Shown: piece by piece, positions 1-7,719 of the stretch
Position numbering within the stretch: position 1 is the stretch's first letter
Layout: every line of letters begins with the position of its first letter
Source: Ruminococcus sp. CAG:254
GTDB lineage: Bacteria; Bacillota; Clostridia; Oscillospirales; Ruminococcaceae
NCBI GenBank assembly: GCA_000433635.1
Contig: HF997942.1
Location: 1 to 33,023 of the forward strand
DNA length: 33,023 bases
Direction of reading: 5' to 3'
The notes under the pieces: model-generated
Database searches by the model: none
The model's input: the letters and a program-made list of their open reading frames with translations, nothing else
What the model was told of the DNA's origin: nothing
Made by a program: the position numbers and the translations under genes

Positions 1-36
1 TGCTGCACCGAAAAACTTTTCATTGCCTGTGGCTCG
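1..36 (+). repeat. Dispersed repeat, copy a (cut by window start)
   Basis: The segment reads CTGCACCGAAAAACTTTT, then TTGCCTGTGGCTCG. Close copies lie at 1915-1960 (same strand) and 4741-4787 (opposite strand). All three are intergenic, around mnmE, mnmG and rsmG. The function is unknown. The true left end lies outside the window. Confidence 0.7.
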
Positions 37-71
37 TTGTTTGCAGCCAAGATTGTCTTATTTTGATGTGA

Positions 72-87
72 TGTTTCACGTGAAACA
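72..87. promoter_or_regulatory. parS: parS site for ParB/Spo0J
   Basis: TGTTTCACGTGAAACA is a perfect 16-bp palindrome identical to the bacterial parS consensus bound by ParB/Spo0J. It lies 44 bp before the mnmE start codon. parS sites are known to cluster near the replication origin, and mnmE-mnmG-rsmG is an origin-proximal cluster in many Firmicutes, so the context fits. parA and parB are not in this window. Confidence 0.93.
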
Positions 88-131
88 TTGCATATTTCTA
101 CATCAAATATTCTGAAAGGATGTGACTACCC

Positions 132-1481
132 ATGGAAACCATTGCTGCCATTGCAACCCCACACGCTGCCGGCGGAATCTCCGTCATCCGAATTTCTGGC
201 GATCAGGCATTTGCCGTTGCAGACCGGATTTTCCATTCTGATTTCGGAAAAATCCCCTCCAAAATGGCAGGGTATACTTGTGCCTATGGCACACTTGCCA
301 ACTTAGATGACGGCATTCTGACCGCTTTCCGTGCACCGCACAGCTATACGGGCGAGGACGTTGTAGAATTGTCCTGTCATGGCGGAATTTATCTCACACA
401 GCAAATTTTAGATGCTGTTCTGCACGCTGGTGCAGTTCCGGCTCAGCCGGGCGAATTTACAAAACGGGCATTCTGTAACGGCAAACTCTCCCTTACGCAG
501 GCAGAAGCGGTGATGGATGTCATTGCAGCTTCTGGCAGCCGAGAATTACAGTTTGCCAACGCCATGCGAGAAGGGGCAATGGTTCGCCGGGTGCATGCTG
601 TGCAAGAGCAGCTGGTAACAGTTCTGAGCGGCCTTGCAGCGTGGGCGGACTATCCGGAAGAAGATTTGCCGGAAGTCGCTCCAGAAGCCCTACAAACCTC
701 TCTGCAACAGATTCAGCAGGACTTGAAACAGCTGCTGCAAACGAAAGACTATGGTCGGATTTTGAAATCTGGCGTGCTGACAGTCATTGCAGGGAAGCCG
801 AATGTCGGAAAATCTACACTATTCAATCTGCTCTCTGGATGTGAACGCAGCATTGTTACAGAAATTGCCGGAACGACACGAGACGTTGTAGAAGAATGTG
901 TGCGGCTGGGAGAAGTCACCCTGCGGTTATCAGATACCGCTGGACTGCGGGAAACAGAAGACCGCATTGAACAAATCGGTGTGCGGATTGCCAAGGAAAA
1001 GCTGGAACAGGCAGACTTGATTCTTGCCGTGTTTGATAGTCGGCAGCCATTGACAGAAGAAGACTGGGCACTGCTTGAACAGGTGAAAAGTCGTCCGGTC
1101 ATTGTCATTCTGAATAAGAGCGATGCCGGAACAGCACAGATTACACCGGAACAGCTGCCGGATTTCCCGTATTGTATCACAATGTCTGCAAAGGCTGGCA
1201 GTGGGTTGACCGAACTGGAGGCAGCTGTAAAGGGGCTGTTTGACCGAGGTGATGTCACACCGGAGCTGGGAATTCTGGCAAATGCTCGACAAACGGCATG
1301 TGCAGAAACTGCCTTGCAGATGGTGACAGATGCCTTGCAGGCGTTGCAGAGTGGGGAGTTGCTGGATGCAGTGACTGTACTACTGGATGAAGCAGCACAG
1401 GCGTTGATGACCTTGACAGGAGAACGGGTAACAGAAGCAGTTGTAGAAGAAGTATTCCGGCATTTCTGCGTTGGAAAATAA
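132..1481 (+). CDS. mnmE: tRNA uridine-5-carboxymethylaminomethyl(34) modification GTPase MnmE
   Basis: MnmE works with MnmG to install the (carboxymethyl)aminomethyl group on the wobble uridine of certain tRNAs in the cytoplasm. The 449-residue product has the family's usual length. It has an N-terminal formyl-tetrahydrofolate-binding domain, a P-loop GKPNVGKS at about 221-228, a DTAG switch, a G4 NKSD motif, and a C-terminal FCVGK that matches the required CxGK cysteine motif. The start ATG follows an AAAGGA ribosome-binding site. The partner gene mnmG is the next gene, but about 600 bp of repeat-rich DNA separates them, so cotranscription is doubtful. The parS site lies just upstream. Confidence 0.97.
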   Translation: METIAAIATPHAAGGISVIRISGDQAFAVADRIFHSDFGKIPSKMAGYTCAYGTLANLDDGILTAFRAPHSYTGEDVVELSCHGGIYLTQQILDAVLHAGAVPAQPGEFTKRAFCNGKLSLTQAEAVMDVIAASGSRELQFANAMREGAMVRRVHAVQEQLVTVLSGLAAWADYPEEDLPEVAPEALQTSLQQIQQDLKQLLQTKDYGRILKSGVLTVIAGKPNVGKSTLFNLLSGCERSIVTEIAGTTRDVVEECVRLGEVTLRLSDTAGLRETEDRIEQIGVRIAKEKLEQADLILAVFDSRQPLTEEDWALLEQVKSRPVIVILNKSDAGTAQITPEQLPDFPYCITMSAKAGSGLTELEAAVKGLFDRGDVTPELGILANARQTACAETALQMVTDALQALQSGELLDAVTVLLDEAAQALMTLTGERVTEAVVEEVFRHFCVGK

Positions 1482-1515
1482 GAGATTGTGAAAGGGAAAC
1501 GAGCTGCAGGCAAAA

Positions 1516-1629
1516 GCGGTCGAGCTGGCTCAGCTCGGCGGAGGAGGGTGATTCCCCACAGTGTGGGGAAATGTCCCGAAGGGACAAAAGGGCAGGGCAT
1601 CTTCTAAAATGGAGGACAAGCTGTCCTCC
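1516..1629 (+). repeat. Hairpin cluster, first part of mnmE-mnmG intergenic mosaic
   Basis: There are four perfect inverted repeats in succession. GAGCTG-gct-CAGCTC is near 1522-1536. TTCCCCACA-g-TGTGGGGAA is at 1552-1570. TGTCCC-gaa-GGGACA is at 1572-1586. GGAGGACA-agc-TGTCCTCC is at 1611-1629. The first 25 bp (1516-1540) recur exactly at 32999-33023. No T-tract follows any stem directly, so this looks like a mobile or structural repeat rather than a simple terminator. I see no gene in 1482-2088. Confidence 0.7.
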
Positions 1630-1868
1630 CTAACAGAGGTATTGATTAGATGGTATTGAAATCTAAGAGAAATGGGCAAATGCTGTTCGCCATTTTGCAA
1701 ACAGAAAAAATTCAAGAAAACGAAAGTCTAAGAAAGATTGAAAAGTAATTCGGACAACGCAACCACCGGCGAACAGCACATAGGCAGACAGCAAATAAAG
1801 ATAATCAATTGTGAATTGGAAAGTTTCAAAAAAGTGCAATTGCAGCAGGGAGAACTTGTTGCAAAATA

Positions 1869-1901
1869 ATTTGCTTCGCAAATGTGGGCTGCTCGCCCAC
1901 A
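1869..1901 (+). repeat. Two overlapping hairpins in the mnmE-mnmG gap
   Basis: ATTTGC-ttc-GCAAAT (1869-1883) abuts TGTGGGC-tgctc-GCCCACA (1883-1901). They lie just before dispersed-repeat copy b and appear to belong to the same composite intergenic element. Confidence 0.6.
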
Positions 1902-1914
1902 CCTCGGCAGCATT

Positions 1915-1960
1915 TTTGAAAAACTGCTGCATCGAAAAACTTTCAGTTGCCTGCGGCTCG
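1915..1960 (+). repeat. Dispersed repeat, copy b
   Basis: Reads TTTGAAAAACTGCTGCATCG, then AAAAACTTTCAG and TTGCCTGCGGCTCG. It matches copy a (1-36) with a few substitutions, and the reverse complement of copy c (4741-4787). It lies between mnmE and mnmG. Confidence 0.75.
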
Positions 1961-2029
1961 ATTCTTACAGCAAGCATGCAATAGTTTGTTTCCCATCAAC
2001 CACGTTTTCCACAAGTTTTGAAAAAATGG

Positions 2030-2058
2030 TTGAAACAAATAAAATAAATAATTATATT
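2030..2058 (+). promoter_or_regulatory. Predicted sigma-A promoter for mnmG-rsmG
   Basis: TTGAAA (2030-2035), a 17-bp AT-rich spacer and TATATT (2053-2058) lie 55 bp before the mnmG start. This supports independent transcription of mnmG-rsmG. Confidence 0.55.
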
Positions 2059-2112
2059 TGAAATATTCGCCTGCATAGATGCATACAGGTGATGCAAAAA
2101 AGGAGATTACCA

Positions 2113-3999
2113 ATGTACGAGATGGAATCTTATACGGTTGCAGTCATTGGTGCCGGTCATGCCGGCGTTGAAGCAGCACTTTCCTGTGCAAGAATGGGCT
2201 GCAAAACCGTATTATTTACAATTTCTCTAGACCAGATTGCCAACATGCCCTGCAATCCGTCCATCGGCGGAACGGCAAAAGGGCACTTGGTACGGGAAAT
2301 TGATGCCCTCGGCGGTGAAATGGGTAAGGCAGCCGATGCTTGCTTCCTGCAAAGCCGTATGCTAAACCGGGGAAAGGGGCCGGCTGTCCACAGCCTTCGG
2401 GTGCAGGCAGACCGTGTTCGGTATCATAATTATATGAAGCAAGTCTGCGAACAGACCGAAAACCTGTATATCAAACAGGCGGAAGTCGCAGAAATTCTGG
2501 TGGAAGATGGTGCTGTCTGCGGCGTTGTCACCACACTGGGGGCAAAGTATGCCGTAAAGGCTGCCATTGTTGCCACTGGAACGTATCTGAACGGTAGAAT
2601 TCACGTTGGAACGGTTTCCTATGAGAGCGGCCCAGACAGTGCCCTGCCGAGCCGTGCACTGGGGAAGAGTTTGCAGGCACTGGGCTTGCCGTTGCGGCGA
2701 TTTAAGACCGGAACACCTTGCCGGGTACACAGCAGAAGCATTGACTTTGACCGGATGGAACCGCAGGACGGCGATGCAGAAATTGTACCGTTTTCGTTCG
2801 CAACGCCACGGGAAGGCTTACACAATACGGTTCGCTGCTATATTACTTATACGAACGCAGAAACCCATCGCATTATTCGGGAAAACCTGAACCGTTCGCC
2901 ACTGTTTACCGGACAGATTTCCGGCATTGGCCCTCGGTACTGCCCATCCATTGAAACAAAAATTGTACGGTTCGCAGAGAAAGAACGCCATCAGCTGTTT
3001 GTTGAACCGATGGGGATGCAGACAGAAGAATATTATCTGCAAGGGATGTCATCTTCGCTGCCAGAAGATGTGCAGCTTGCATTCCTGCGGACGATTCGGG
3101 GCTTGGAACATGTAGAAATCATGCGTCCAGCTTATGCGATTGAATATGATTGCGTAGATCCAACCGCCCTGCGTCCAACACTGGAAACAAAACAGATCCA
3201 TGGCTTGTATGGAGCTGGGCAGTTTAACGGTTCTTCTGGCTATGAAGAAGCCGCAGCACAGGGCATTGTTGCCGGAATCAACGCTGCCTTGCAGGCACAG
3301 AACAAACCGCCGATGATTCTGGATCGGGCAAGTTCTTATATTGGAACGCTGGTCGATGACTTGGTAACAAAGGGCTGTGAAGACCCATATCGAATGATGA
3401 CTTCCAGAAGTGAATATCGGCTGGTTCTGCGGCAGGATAATGCAGATTTCCGGTTGATGCCGATTGGTTATAAAGTCGGACTGCTGCCGGAGGCACGGTA
3501 TCAGGAGATGTTGAAAAAGTACGAACTAGTCGAAACGGAGAAACAGCGATTGTTGAAAACAAATGTTGCTCCGTCGGATGCTTTCAACAAGTTTTTAACA
3601 GAACACGAAACAGCACCGCTTTCCACAGGCTGTAAGCTGGCAGATTTGATTCGCCGTCCACAATTAAACTATGCATTGTTGAAACCGTTCGATGTAGAAC
3701 GTCCGGATTACCCGTTAGAAATTGGGGAACAAGTGGAAATTCAGTTGAAATACGAGGGCTATATTGAAAAGCAAATGGCACAGATTGCCCGGATGCGGAA
3801 ACTGGAGGAAAAATCTCTGCCGGAAACGGTGGATTATACGCAAATTCGGGGGTTACGGCTGGAAGCAGCAGAAAAATTGAATGCACACCGTCCGGCAAAT
3901 ATCGGGCAGGCAAGCCGGATTTCCGGCGTATCGCCAGCAGATATTTCCGTGTTATTGGTGTGGGAAACCGCCTTGCAGAAAGGAGAACAGCCATCATGA
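2113..3999 (+). CDS. mnmG: tRNA uridine-5-carboxymethylaminomethyl(34) synthesis enzyme MnmG
   Basis: MnmG is the FAD-dependent partner of MnmE in wobble-uridine modification. The product is 628 residues, typical for the long MnmG form. An N-terminal FAD-binding GAGHAG motif lies at residues 13-18, followed by the family motif NPSIGGTAKGHLV, a GTPCR segment, and the conserved SSGYEEAAAQG near the end of the FAD domain. The ATG at 2113 is preferred because AAAGGAG stands about 8 nt upstream; an in-frame ATG at 2089 has no such site. Its stop overlaps the rsmG start by ATGA, indicating translational coupling. Confidence 0.97.
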   Translation: MYEMESYTVAVIGAGHAGVEAALSCARMGCKTVLFTISLDQIANMPCNPSIGGTAKGHLVREIDALGGEMGKAADACFLQSRMLNRGKGPAVHSLRVQADRVRYHNYMKQVCEQTENLYIKQAEVAEILVEDGAVCGVVTTLGAKYAVKAAIVATGTYLNGRIHVGTVSYESGPDSALPSRALGKSLQALGLPLRRFKTGTPCRVHSRSIDFDRMEPQDGDAEIVPFSFATPREGLHNTVRCYITYTNAETHRIIRENLNRSPLFTGQISGIGPRYCPSIETKIVRFAEKERHQLFVEPMGMQTEEYYLQGMSSSLPEDVQLAFLRTIRGLEHVEIMRPAYAIEYDCVDPTALRPTLETKQIHGLYGAGQFNGSSGYEEAAAQGIVAGINAALQAQNKPPMILDRASSYIGTLVDDLVTKGCEDPYRMMTSRSEYRLVLRQDNADFRLMPIGYKVGLLPEARYQEMLKKYELVETEKQRLLKTNVAPSDAFNKFLTEHETAPLSTGCKLADLIRRPQLNYALLKPFDVERPDYPLEIGEQVEIQLKYEGYIEKQMAQIARMRKLEEKSLPETVDYTQIRGLRLEAAEKLNAHRPANIGQASRISGVSPADISVLLVWETALQKGEQPS

Positions 4000-4703
4000 A
4001 ATGGGAACGTGCGGAAAAAATGTTCGCCCACAGCGGACTGTCCTTGACAGAAGGACAATTTCATCAGTTTTCAACGTATCAAGAAATTTTGGTGGAAACC
4101 AACCGCCGAATGAACCTCACAACCATCACGGAAGATGCAGAAGTCTGGAGAAAACATTTTCTGGACAGCTGTCTGCCGTTTCAGTATGTTGAGATTCCAA
4201 AAGGGGCAGCGGTGATTGACGTGGGAACAGGGGCAGGCTTTCCGGGCATTCCCATGCGGATTTTACGACCGGACTTGCGGCTGACGATGCTGGACAGCCT
4301 GCAAAAGCGGGTGCATTTTCTGGAATCCGTCTGCCAAGCGTTGCAAATTCCAGTGCACTGCGTGCATGCAAGGGCAGAATTTGGCGGAAAACAGCCGGAT
4401 TTACGGGAACAATTTGATGTTGCGTGTGCGAGAGCCGTGGCAGCAATGCCGCTGCTGTGTGAATATTGCTTGCCATTTGTAAAAGTTGGCGGAATGTTTT
4501 TGGCATTAAAAGGGCCGAATGAAACGGTAGAAGATGCCATGGAGCATATGAAGCGGCTGGGCGGAGAACTGGAAGAAACATTTTTGTATTCGCTGGAGCA
4601 GAATGAAGCACGGCGGTTGTTTGTGATTCGGAAGGTTCGGGAAACGCCGAAGCAGTATCCACGTTCGCCGAAGCAGTTGCAAAACCGGAAACATTCATCA
4701 TAA
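3996..4703 (+). CDS. rsmG: 16S rRNA (guanine(527)-N(7))-methyltransferase RsmG
   Basis: RsmG (GidB) methylates N7 of G527 in 16S rRNA using S-adenosylmethionine; loss of the enzyme is known to give low-level streptomycin resistance. The 235-residue product carries the SAM-binding loop DVGTGAGFPG and the following MLDSLQKRVHFL segment. The ATG at 3996 overlaps the mnmG stop (ATGA) and follows AAAGGAG inside mnmG, so it is preferred over an upstream in-frame start. It is the last gene of the mnmG operon, and the noc/parA/parB genes often found next are absent here. Confidence 0.96.
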   Translation: MKWERAEKMFAHSGLSLTEGQFHQFSTYQEILVETNRRMNLTTITEDAEVWRKHFLDSCLPFQYVEIPKGAAVIDVGTGAGFPGIPMRILRPDLRLTMLDSLQKRVHFLESVCQALQIPVHCVHARAEFGGKQPDLREQFDVACARAVAAMPLLCEYCLPFVKVGGMFLALKGPNETVEDAMEHMKRLGGELEETFLYSLEQNEARRLFVIRKVRETPKQYPRSPKQLQNRKHSS

Positions 4704-4740
4704 ATAATAGAGAATCTAGAACAGGAAACGGAATAAAATA

Positions 4741-4787
4741 CGAGCCGCAGGCAACGAAAAAGTTTTTCGGTGCAGCAGTTTTTCAAA
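4741..4787 (-). repeat. Dispersed repeat, copy c (inverted)
   Basis: Read on the minus strand, it gives TTTGAAAAACTGCTGCACCG, then AAAAACTTTTTCG and TTGCCTGCGGCTCG, matching copies a and b. It begins 38 bp after rsmG and runs into the orphan dockerin frame, where its plus strand would encode SRRQRKSFSVQQFF. Confidence 0.75.
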
Positions 4788-4967
4788 GGCGATGTCAATG
4801 GAGATGGAACAGCTGATTTAACGGATTTGGTCATGCTGCAAAAGTATCTGGTTCGGAAGGGAACGATGACCGCAGAACAGAGCAGCCGAGCAGATTTGAA
4901 TGCAGATCATGTTTTGAATGTTGTGGATGCCATGTTGCTCCGGCAGTTGCTGTTGAAACAGGCATAA
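4770..4967 (+). pseudogene. Orphan type I dockerin domain fragment
   Basis: The frame encodes one nearly complete dockerin. The first Ca-binding loop with helix is GDVNGDGTADLTDLVMLQKY, and the second is RADLNADHVLNVVDAMLL. Dockerins normally sit at the C-terminus of secreted enzymes and bind cohesins of a cellulosome scaffold. Here there is no signal peptide, no catalytic module and no convincing ribosome-binding site. The only possible starts are a GTG (4770) inside the repeat or read-through from a stop at 4734-4736. The likeliest explanation is the 3' remnant of a lost dockerin gene whose front was replaced by, or deleted up to, the dispersed repeat. A small expressed dockerin cannot be excluded. 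Confidence 0.7.
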
Positions 4968-5058
4968 CATCAAAAATTGAAAAAAAGTATTGAAGAAACA
5001 GCAGTTGATGCTGAAGATCGTTTTCCCTAAGAGCAGGTTTTTCTGTAAGGGATTCCCG

Positions 5059-5087
5059 TTGTAACTGTTCCCCCGGAACAGTTACAA
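5059..5087. repeat. Perfect 13-bp hairpin in the gene-poor gap
   Basis: TTGTAACTGTTCC-CCC-GGAACAGTTACAA forms a 13-bp stem with a 3-nt loop. A T5 run comes only 9 nt later, so it is an imperfect terminator candidate. It lies between two copies of CGTTTTCCCTAAGA (5019-5032 and 5246-5259). I see no gene in 4968-5517 beyond these repeats and the aconitase promoter. Confidence 0.6.
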
Positions 5088-5381
5088 GATGCCTGTTTTT
5101 GATTCAGGTTTCACAAGGCGGGGCGGTCTTGTCAATGTCATTAACTTAACATCTAGCCAAGCGAGCTAACAAGGCAACGGGGCAATTGCAGCATACTGGC
5201 AGGCAAAAGCAGGGGTGGAACCCCCTTTTGCCGGATGTGAAAGACCGTTTTCCCTAAGAACATTCCATTTGAACAGTAAAATCTCCCCTTGCAATCCCTC
5301 CCTTAAAATCCACTTCTCAAGAAATGCACTTTTTGCAAAAACCAGAAAAAATAGAAAAATTGCTTTTGCAATCAAGAAACT

Positions 5382-5399
5382 TTGTGAATTTCTTGACAA
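5382..5399. promoter_or_regulatory. Candidate Rex operator at the aconitase promoter
   Basis: TTGTGAATTTCTTGACAA is an 18-bp inverted repeat (7-4-7) with one mismatched position. It matches the known Rex pattern TTGTGAAnnnnTTCACAA at 13 of 14 defined positions. It overlaps the -35 hexamer, so Rex bound there would block RNA polymerase. rex itself lies downstream in the same cluster. Confidence 0.6.
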
Positions 5400-5422
5400 C
5401 AGACCACGAAATCTGGTACAAT
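5393..5422 (+). promoter_or_regulatory. Sigma-A promoter of the aconitase gene cluster
   Basis: Consensus -35 TTGACA (5393-5398), an 18-bp spacer and an extended -10, TGG-TACAAT (5414-5422). It lies about 95 bp before the coding start, leaving a roughly 85-nt leader. Confidence 0.8.
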
Positions 5423-5517
5423 AAGCGTATAGGAAGGAAAATCAGTTTCCTTTTTTCCGGCGAGCATCTGGCAGAACCACCGGAAACAAGCATAAGAATC
5501 GAAAGGACTTGATGAAC

Positions 5518-7458
5518 ATGGGTTTGACATTAACCGAAAAAATCCTGAAGGCACATCTGGTAGAAGGCGAAATGAAAAAGGGTACCGAAATCGGAATCCG
5601 TATCGACCAGACCCTGACACAGGATGCTACCGGTACAATGGCATATTTGGAATTTGAAGCAATGGGCGTTCCAAGAGTACGGACAGAACGCAGCGTTGCC
5701 TATATCGACCACAACACTTTGCAGAGTGGCTTTGAAAATGCAGATGACCACCGCTTTATCGGCAGCGTTGCCAAGAAGCATGGCATTTATTTCTCCCGTC
5801 CGGGCAATGGTATTTGCCATCAGGTACATCTGGAACGGTTCGGCGTGCCAGGTAAAACCTTGATTGGTTCGGACAGCCATACCCCGACTGGCGGCGGTAT
5901 CGGTATGATTGCAATGGGTGCAGGCGGTCTGGACGTTGCAGTTGCAATGGGCGGCGGTACTTATTATATTACCTGCCCGAAGATTGTAAAGGTAGAATTG
6001 ACTGGTAAGCTGTCCCCGTGGGTTGCTGCAAAGGATGTTATTCTGGAAGTTCTGAAGCGGCTCTCTGTAAAGGGCGGCGTTGGAAAAGTCATTGAATACT
6101 GTGGCGAAGGCGTCAAGACCCTTTCCGTTCCGGAACGTGCAACCATCACCAATATGGGTGCAGAACTGGGTGCAACCACTTCTATTTTCCCGTCTGATGA
6201 AGTTACCAAGCAGTTCCTGGAAGCACAGGGCAGAGGCGAAGTTTGGACAGAACAGAAGGCTGACCCAGATGCCGTCTATGATGAAGTCGTTACCATTAAT
6301 CTGAGCGAATTGGTACCGCTTGCTGCATGTCCGCATTCTCCGGACAATGTAAAGAGCGTTGCAGAAATCGGCAAGCTGAAAATCGACCAAGTTTGCATCG
6401 GTTCTTGCACCAACTCTTCTCTGTTGGATATGATGAAAGTTGCCTATATCTTAAAGGGCAAGACCGTAAATCCAGATGTTTCCCTGTCAATTGCACCGGG
6501 TTCCAAGCAGGTTCTGACCATGATGGCAGAATTGGGCTTGCTGGAAATTATGATTGATGCAGGTGCAAGAATTTTGGAAAGTGCCTGCGGCCCGTGCATC
6601 GGTATGGGACAGTCCCCGAACTCCGGCGGTATCTCTCTGAGAACCTTTAACCGGAACTTCCTCGGACGCTCTGGAACAAAGGATGGACAGATTTATCTGG
6701 TTTCTCCGGAACTGGCTGCTTATTCTGCATTGACTGGTTACCTGAGCGACCCAAGAGAACTGGGCGAAATGCCGACCTTTACCTTGCCGGAAAAGTTCAA
6801 GGTTCATGATAACATGATTGTAAAGCCAGTACCGGCAGAAGAAATGGACAGCGTAGAAATCCTGAGAGGGCCAAACATCAAGCCGTTCCCGGAAACTGCT
6901 CCGCTGGAAGCAACCATTTCCGCTGGCTGCTCGCTGAAGGTTGGCGATAATATCACCACCGACCACATCATGCCGGCTGGTGCAAAGATTCTGCCGCTGC
7001 GGTCGAATATTCCGGCAATCTCGCAGCATTGCTTCACAGTTTGTGATGAAGCATTCCCGACCAGAGCCAAGGAAATGGGTAAGAGCATCATCGTTGGTGG
7101 CTCGAACTATGGACAGGGTTCTTCCAGAGAACACGCAGCCCTCGCTCCGCTGTATTTGGGCGTAAAGGCAGTTCTGGTGAAGAGTTTCGCAAGAATTCAC
7201 CGTGCAAACCTCATCAATGCTGGAATTCTTCCGCTGACATTTGTCAACGAAGCAGACTATGAAAAGATTGCACAGGGTGATGAACTGGAACTGGCAGATG
7301 TTCGGAAGCACATTGAAAACGGCGAAACAACCCTGACACTGGTCAACAAGACTACAGGCGTTGAAATTCCGGTATTGTGCGAACTGACCGGACGGACAAA
7401 GGATATTATTCTGGCAGGCGGTCTGCTGGATTATACCAGAGATGCACTGAGCAAGTAA
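5518..7458 (+). CDS. Aconitate hydratase (Aquifex-type, about 645 residues)
   Basis: The enzyme converts citrate to isocitrate through a [4Fe-4S] cluster. The three cluster cysteines are visible: C297 in VCIGSCTNSS, and C357 and C360 in SACGPCIGMG. The C-terminal swivel domain carries GSNYGQGSSREHAA. At 646 residues it is shorter than AcnA (about 890) and fits the compact aconitase family with a leuC-like layout; leuCD-type isomerase is a distant alternative. ATG 5518 gives the family-like N-terminus MGLTLTEKIL at 10 nt from AAAGGA; ATG 5512 is an alternative. With icd downstream it supplies 2-oxoglutarate, presumably for glutamate synthesis, and is probably Rex-controlled. Confidence 0.93.
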   Translation: MGLTLTEKILKAHLVEGEMKKGTEIGIRIDQTLTQDATGTMAYLEFEAMGVPRVRTERSVAYIDHNTLQSGFENADDHRFIGSVAKKHGIYFSRPGNGICHQVHLERFGVPGKTLIGSDSHTPTGGGIGMIAMGAGGLDVAVAMGGGTYYITCPKIVKVELTGKLSPWVAAKDVILEVLKRLSVKGGVGKVIEYCGEGVKTLSVPERATITNMGAELGATTSIFPSDEVTKQFLEAQGRGEVWTEQKADPDAVYDEVVTINLSELVPLAACPHSPDNVKSVAEIGKLKIDQVCIGSCTNSSLLDMMKVAYILKGKTVNPDVSLSIAPGSKQVLTMMAELGLLEIMIDAGARILESACGPCIGMGQSPNSGGISLRTFNRNFLGRSGTKDGQIYLVSPELAAYSALTGYLSDPRELGEMPTFTLPEKFKVHDNMIVKPVPAEEMDSVEILRGPNIKPFPETAPLEATISAGCSLKVGDNITTDHIMPAGAKILPLRSNIPAISQHCFTVCDEAFPTRAKEMGKSIIVGGSNYGQGSSREHAALAPLYLGVKAVLVKSFARIHRANLINAGILPLTFVNEADYEKIAQGDELELADVRKHIENGETTLTLVNKTTGVEIPVLCELTGRTKDIILAGGLLDYTRDALSK

Positions 7459-7480
7459 GCAAAACGGGAAAGGAAAAACG

Positions 7481-7702
7481 ATGGCAGAACCAAAAAATAC
7501 CGGAAAGGGAAAAGGAATGATTGGCGGTATTGTCATAGCGGTAATCCTCTTTTTGCTGATTGCATGGAGAAGACAGCGAACCGTTCGCAACTTTTTCCAT
7601 CTTTTTCAGGAAAGCCCTGTCACCGCAATTGTGCTTTTGTTGATTGCAGTTGCAGTGGTCGCAGGCATTGCACTTTTTCGGAAGTATCGTGAAAAATCCT
7701 GA
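7481..7702 (+). CDS. Small two-helix membrane protein
   Basis: I do not recognise a family. The 73-residue product has a Gly/Lys-rich N-terminus, a membrane segment at about 13-29, a basic loop RRQRTVRNFF, a second membrane segment at about 47-66 and a basic tail. A good AAAGGA site precedes ATG 7481, only 22 nt after the aconitase stop, so it is probably cotranscribed. It resembles the product at 8425-8787: both have an RR, then FFxxFxExPV after the same spacing, then a membrane helix. The two flank the TraX-like gene and may be paralogues acting with it. Confidence 0.75.
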   Translation: MAEPKNTGKGKGMIGGIVIAVILFLLIAWRRQRTVRNFFHLFQESPVTAIVLLLIAVAVVAGIALFRKYREKS

Positions 7703-7719
7703 CCGAAAGGGATTCTACA

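Noticed and set aside
2005..2058. Possible oriC: a DnaA-box-like TTTTCCACA next to an AT-rich tract before mnmG, near a parS site.
   Set aside because: Only one box with one mismatch; no cluster of TTATCCACA sites, and the AT-rich part is explained as a promoter.
5210..5232. T-box-like GGGGTGGAACCCC.
   Set aside because: It lacks the GGGTGGnACCGCG antiterminator form, has no specifier stem, and the next gene is aconitase, not an amino-acid gene.
6487..7590. Long minus-strand open frame opposite aconitase (similar ones opposite mnmE and lysS).
   Set aside because: Antisense shadow of a highly conserved gene with biased codon use; no start signals and no recognisable domains.
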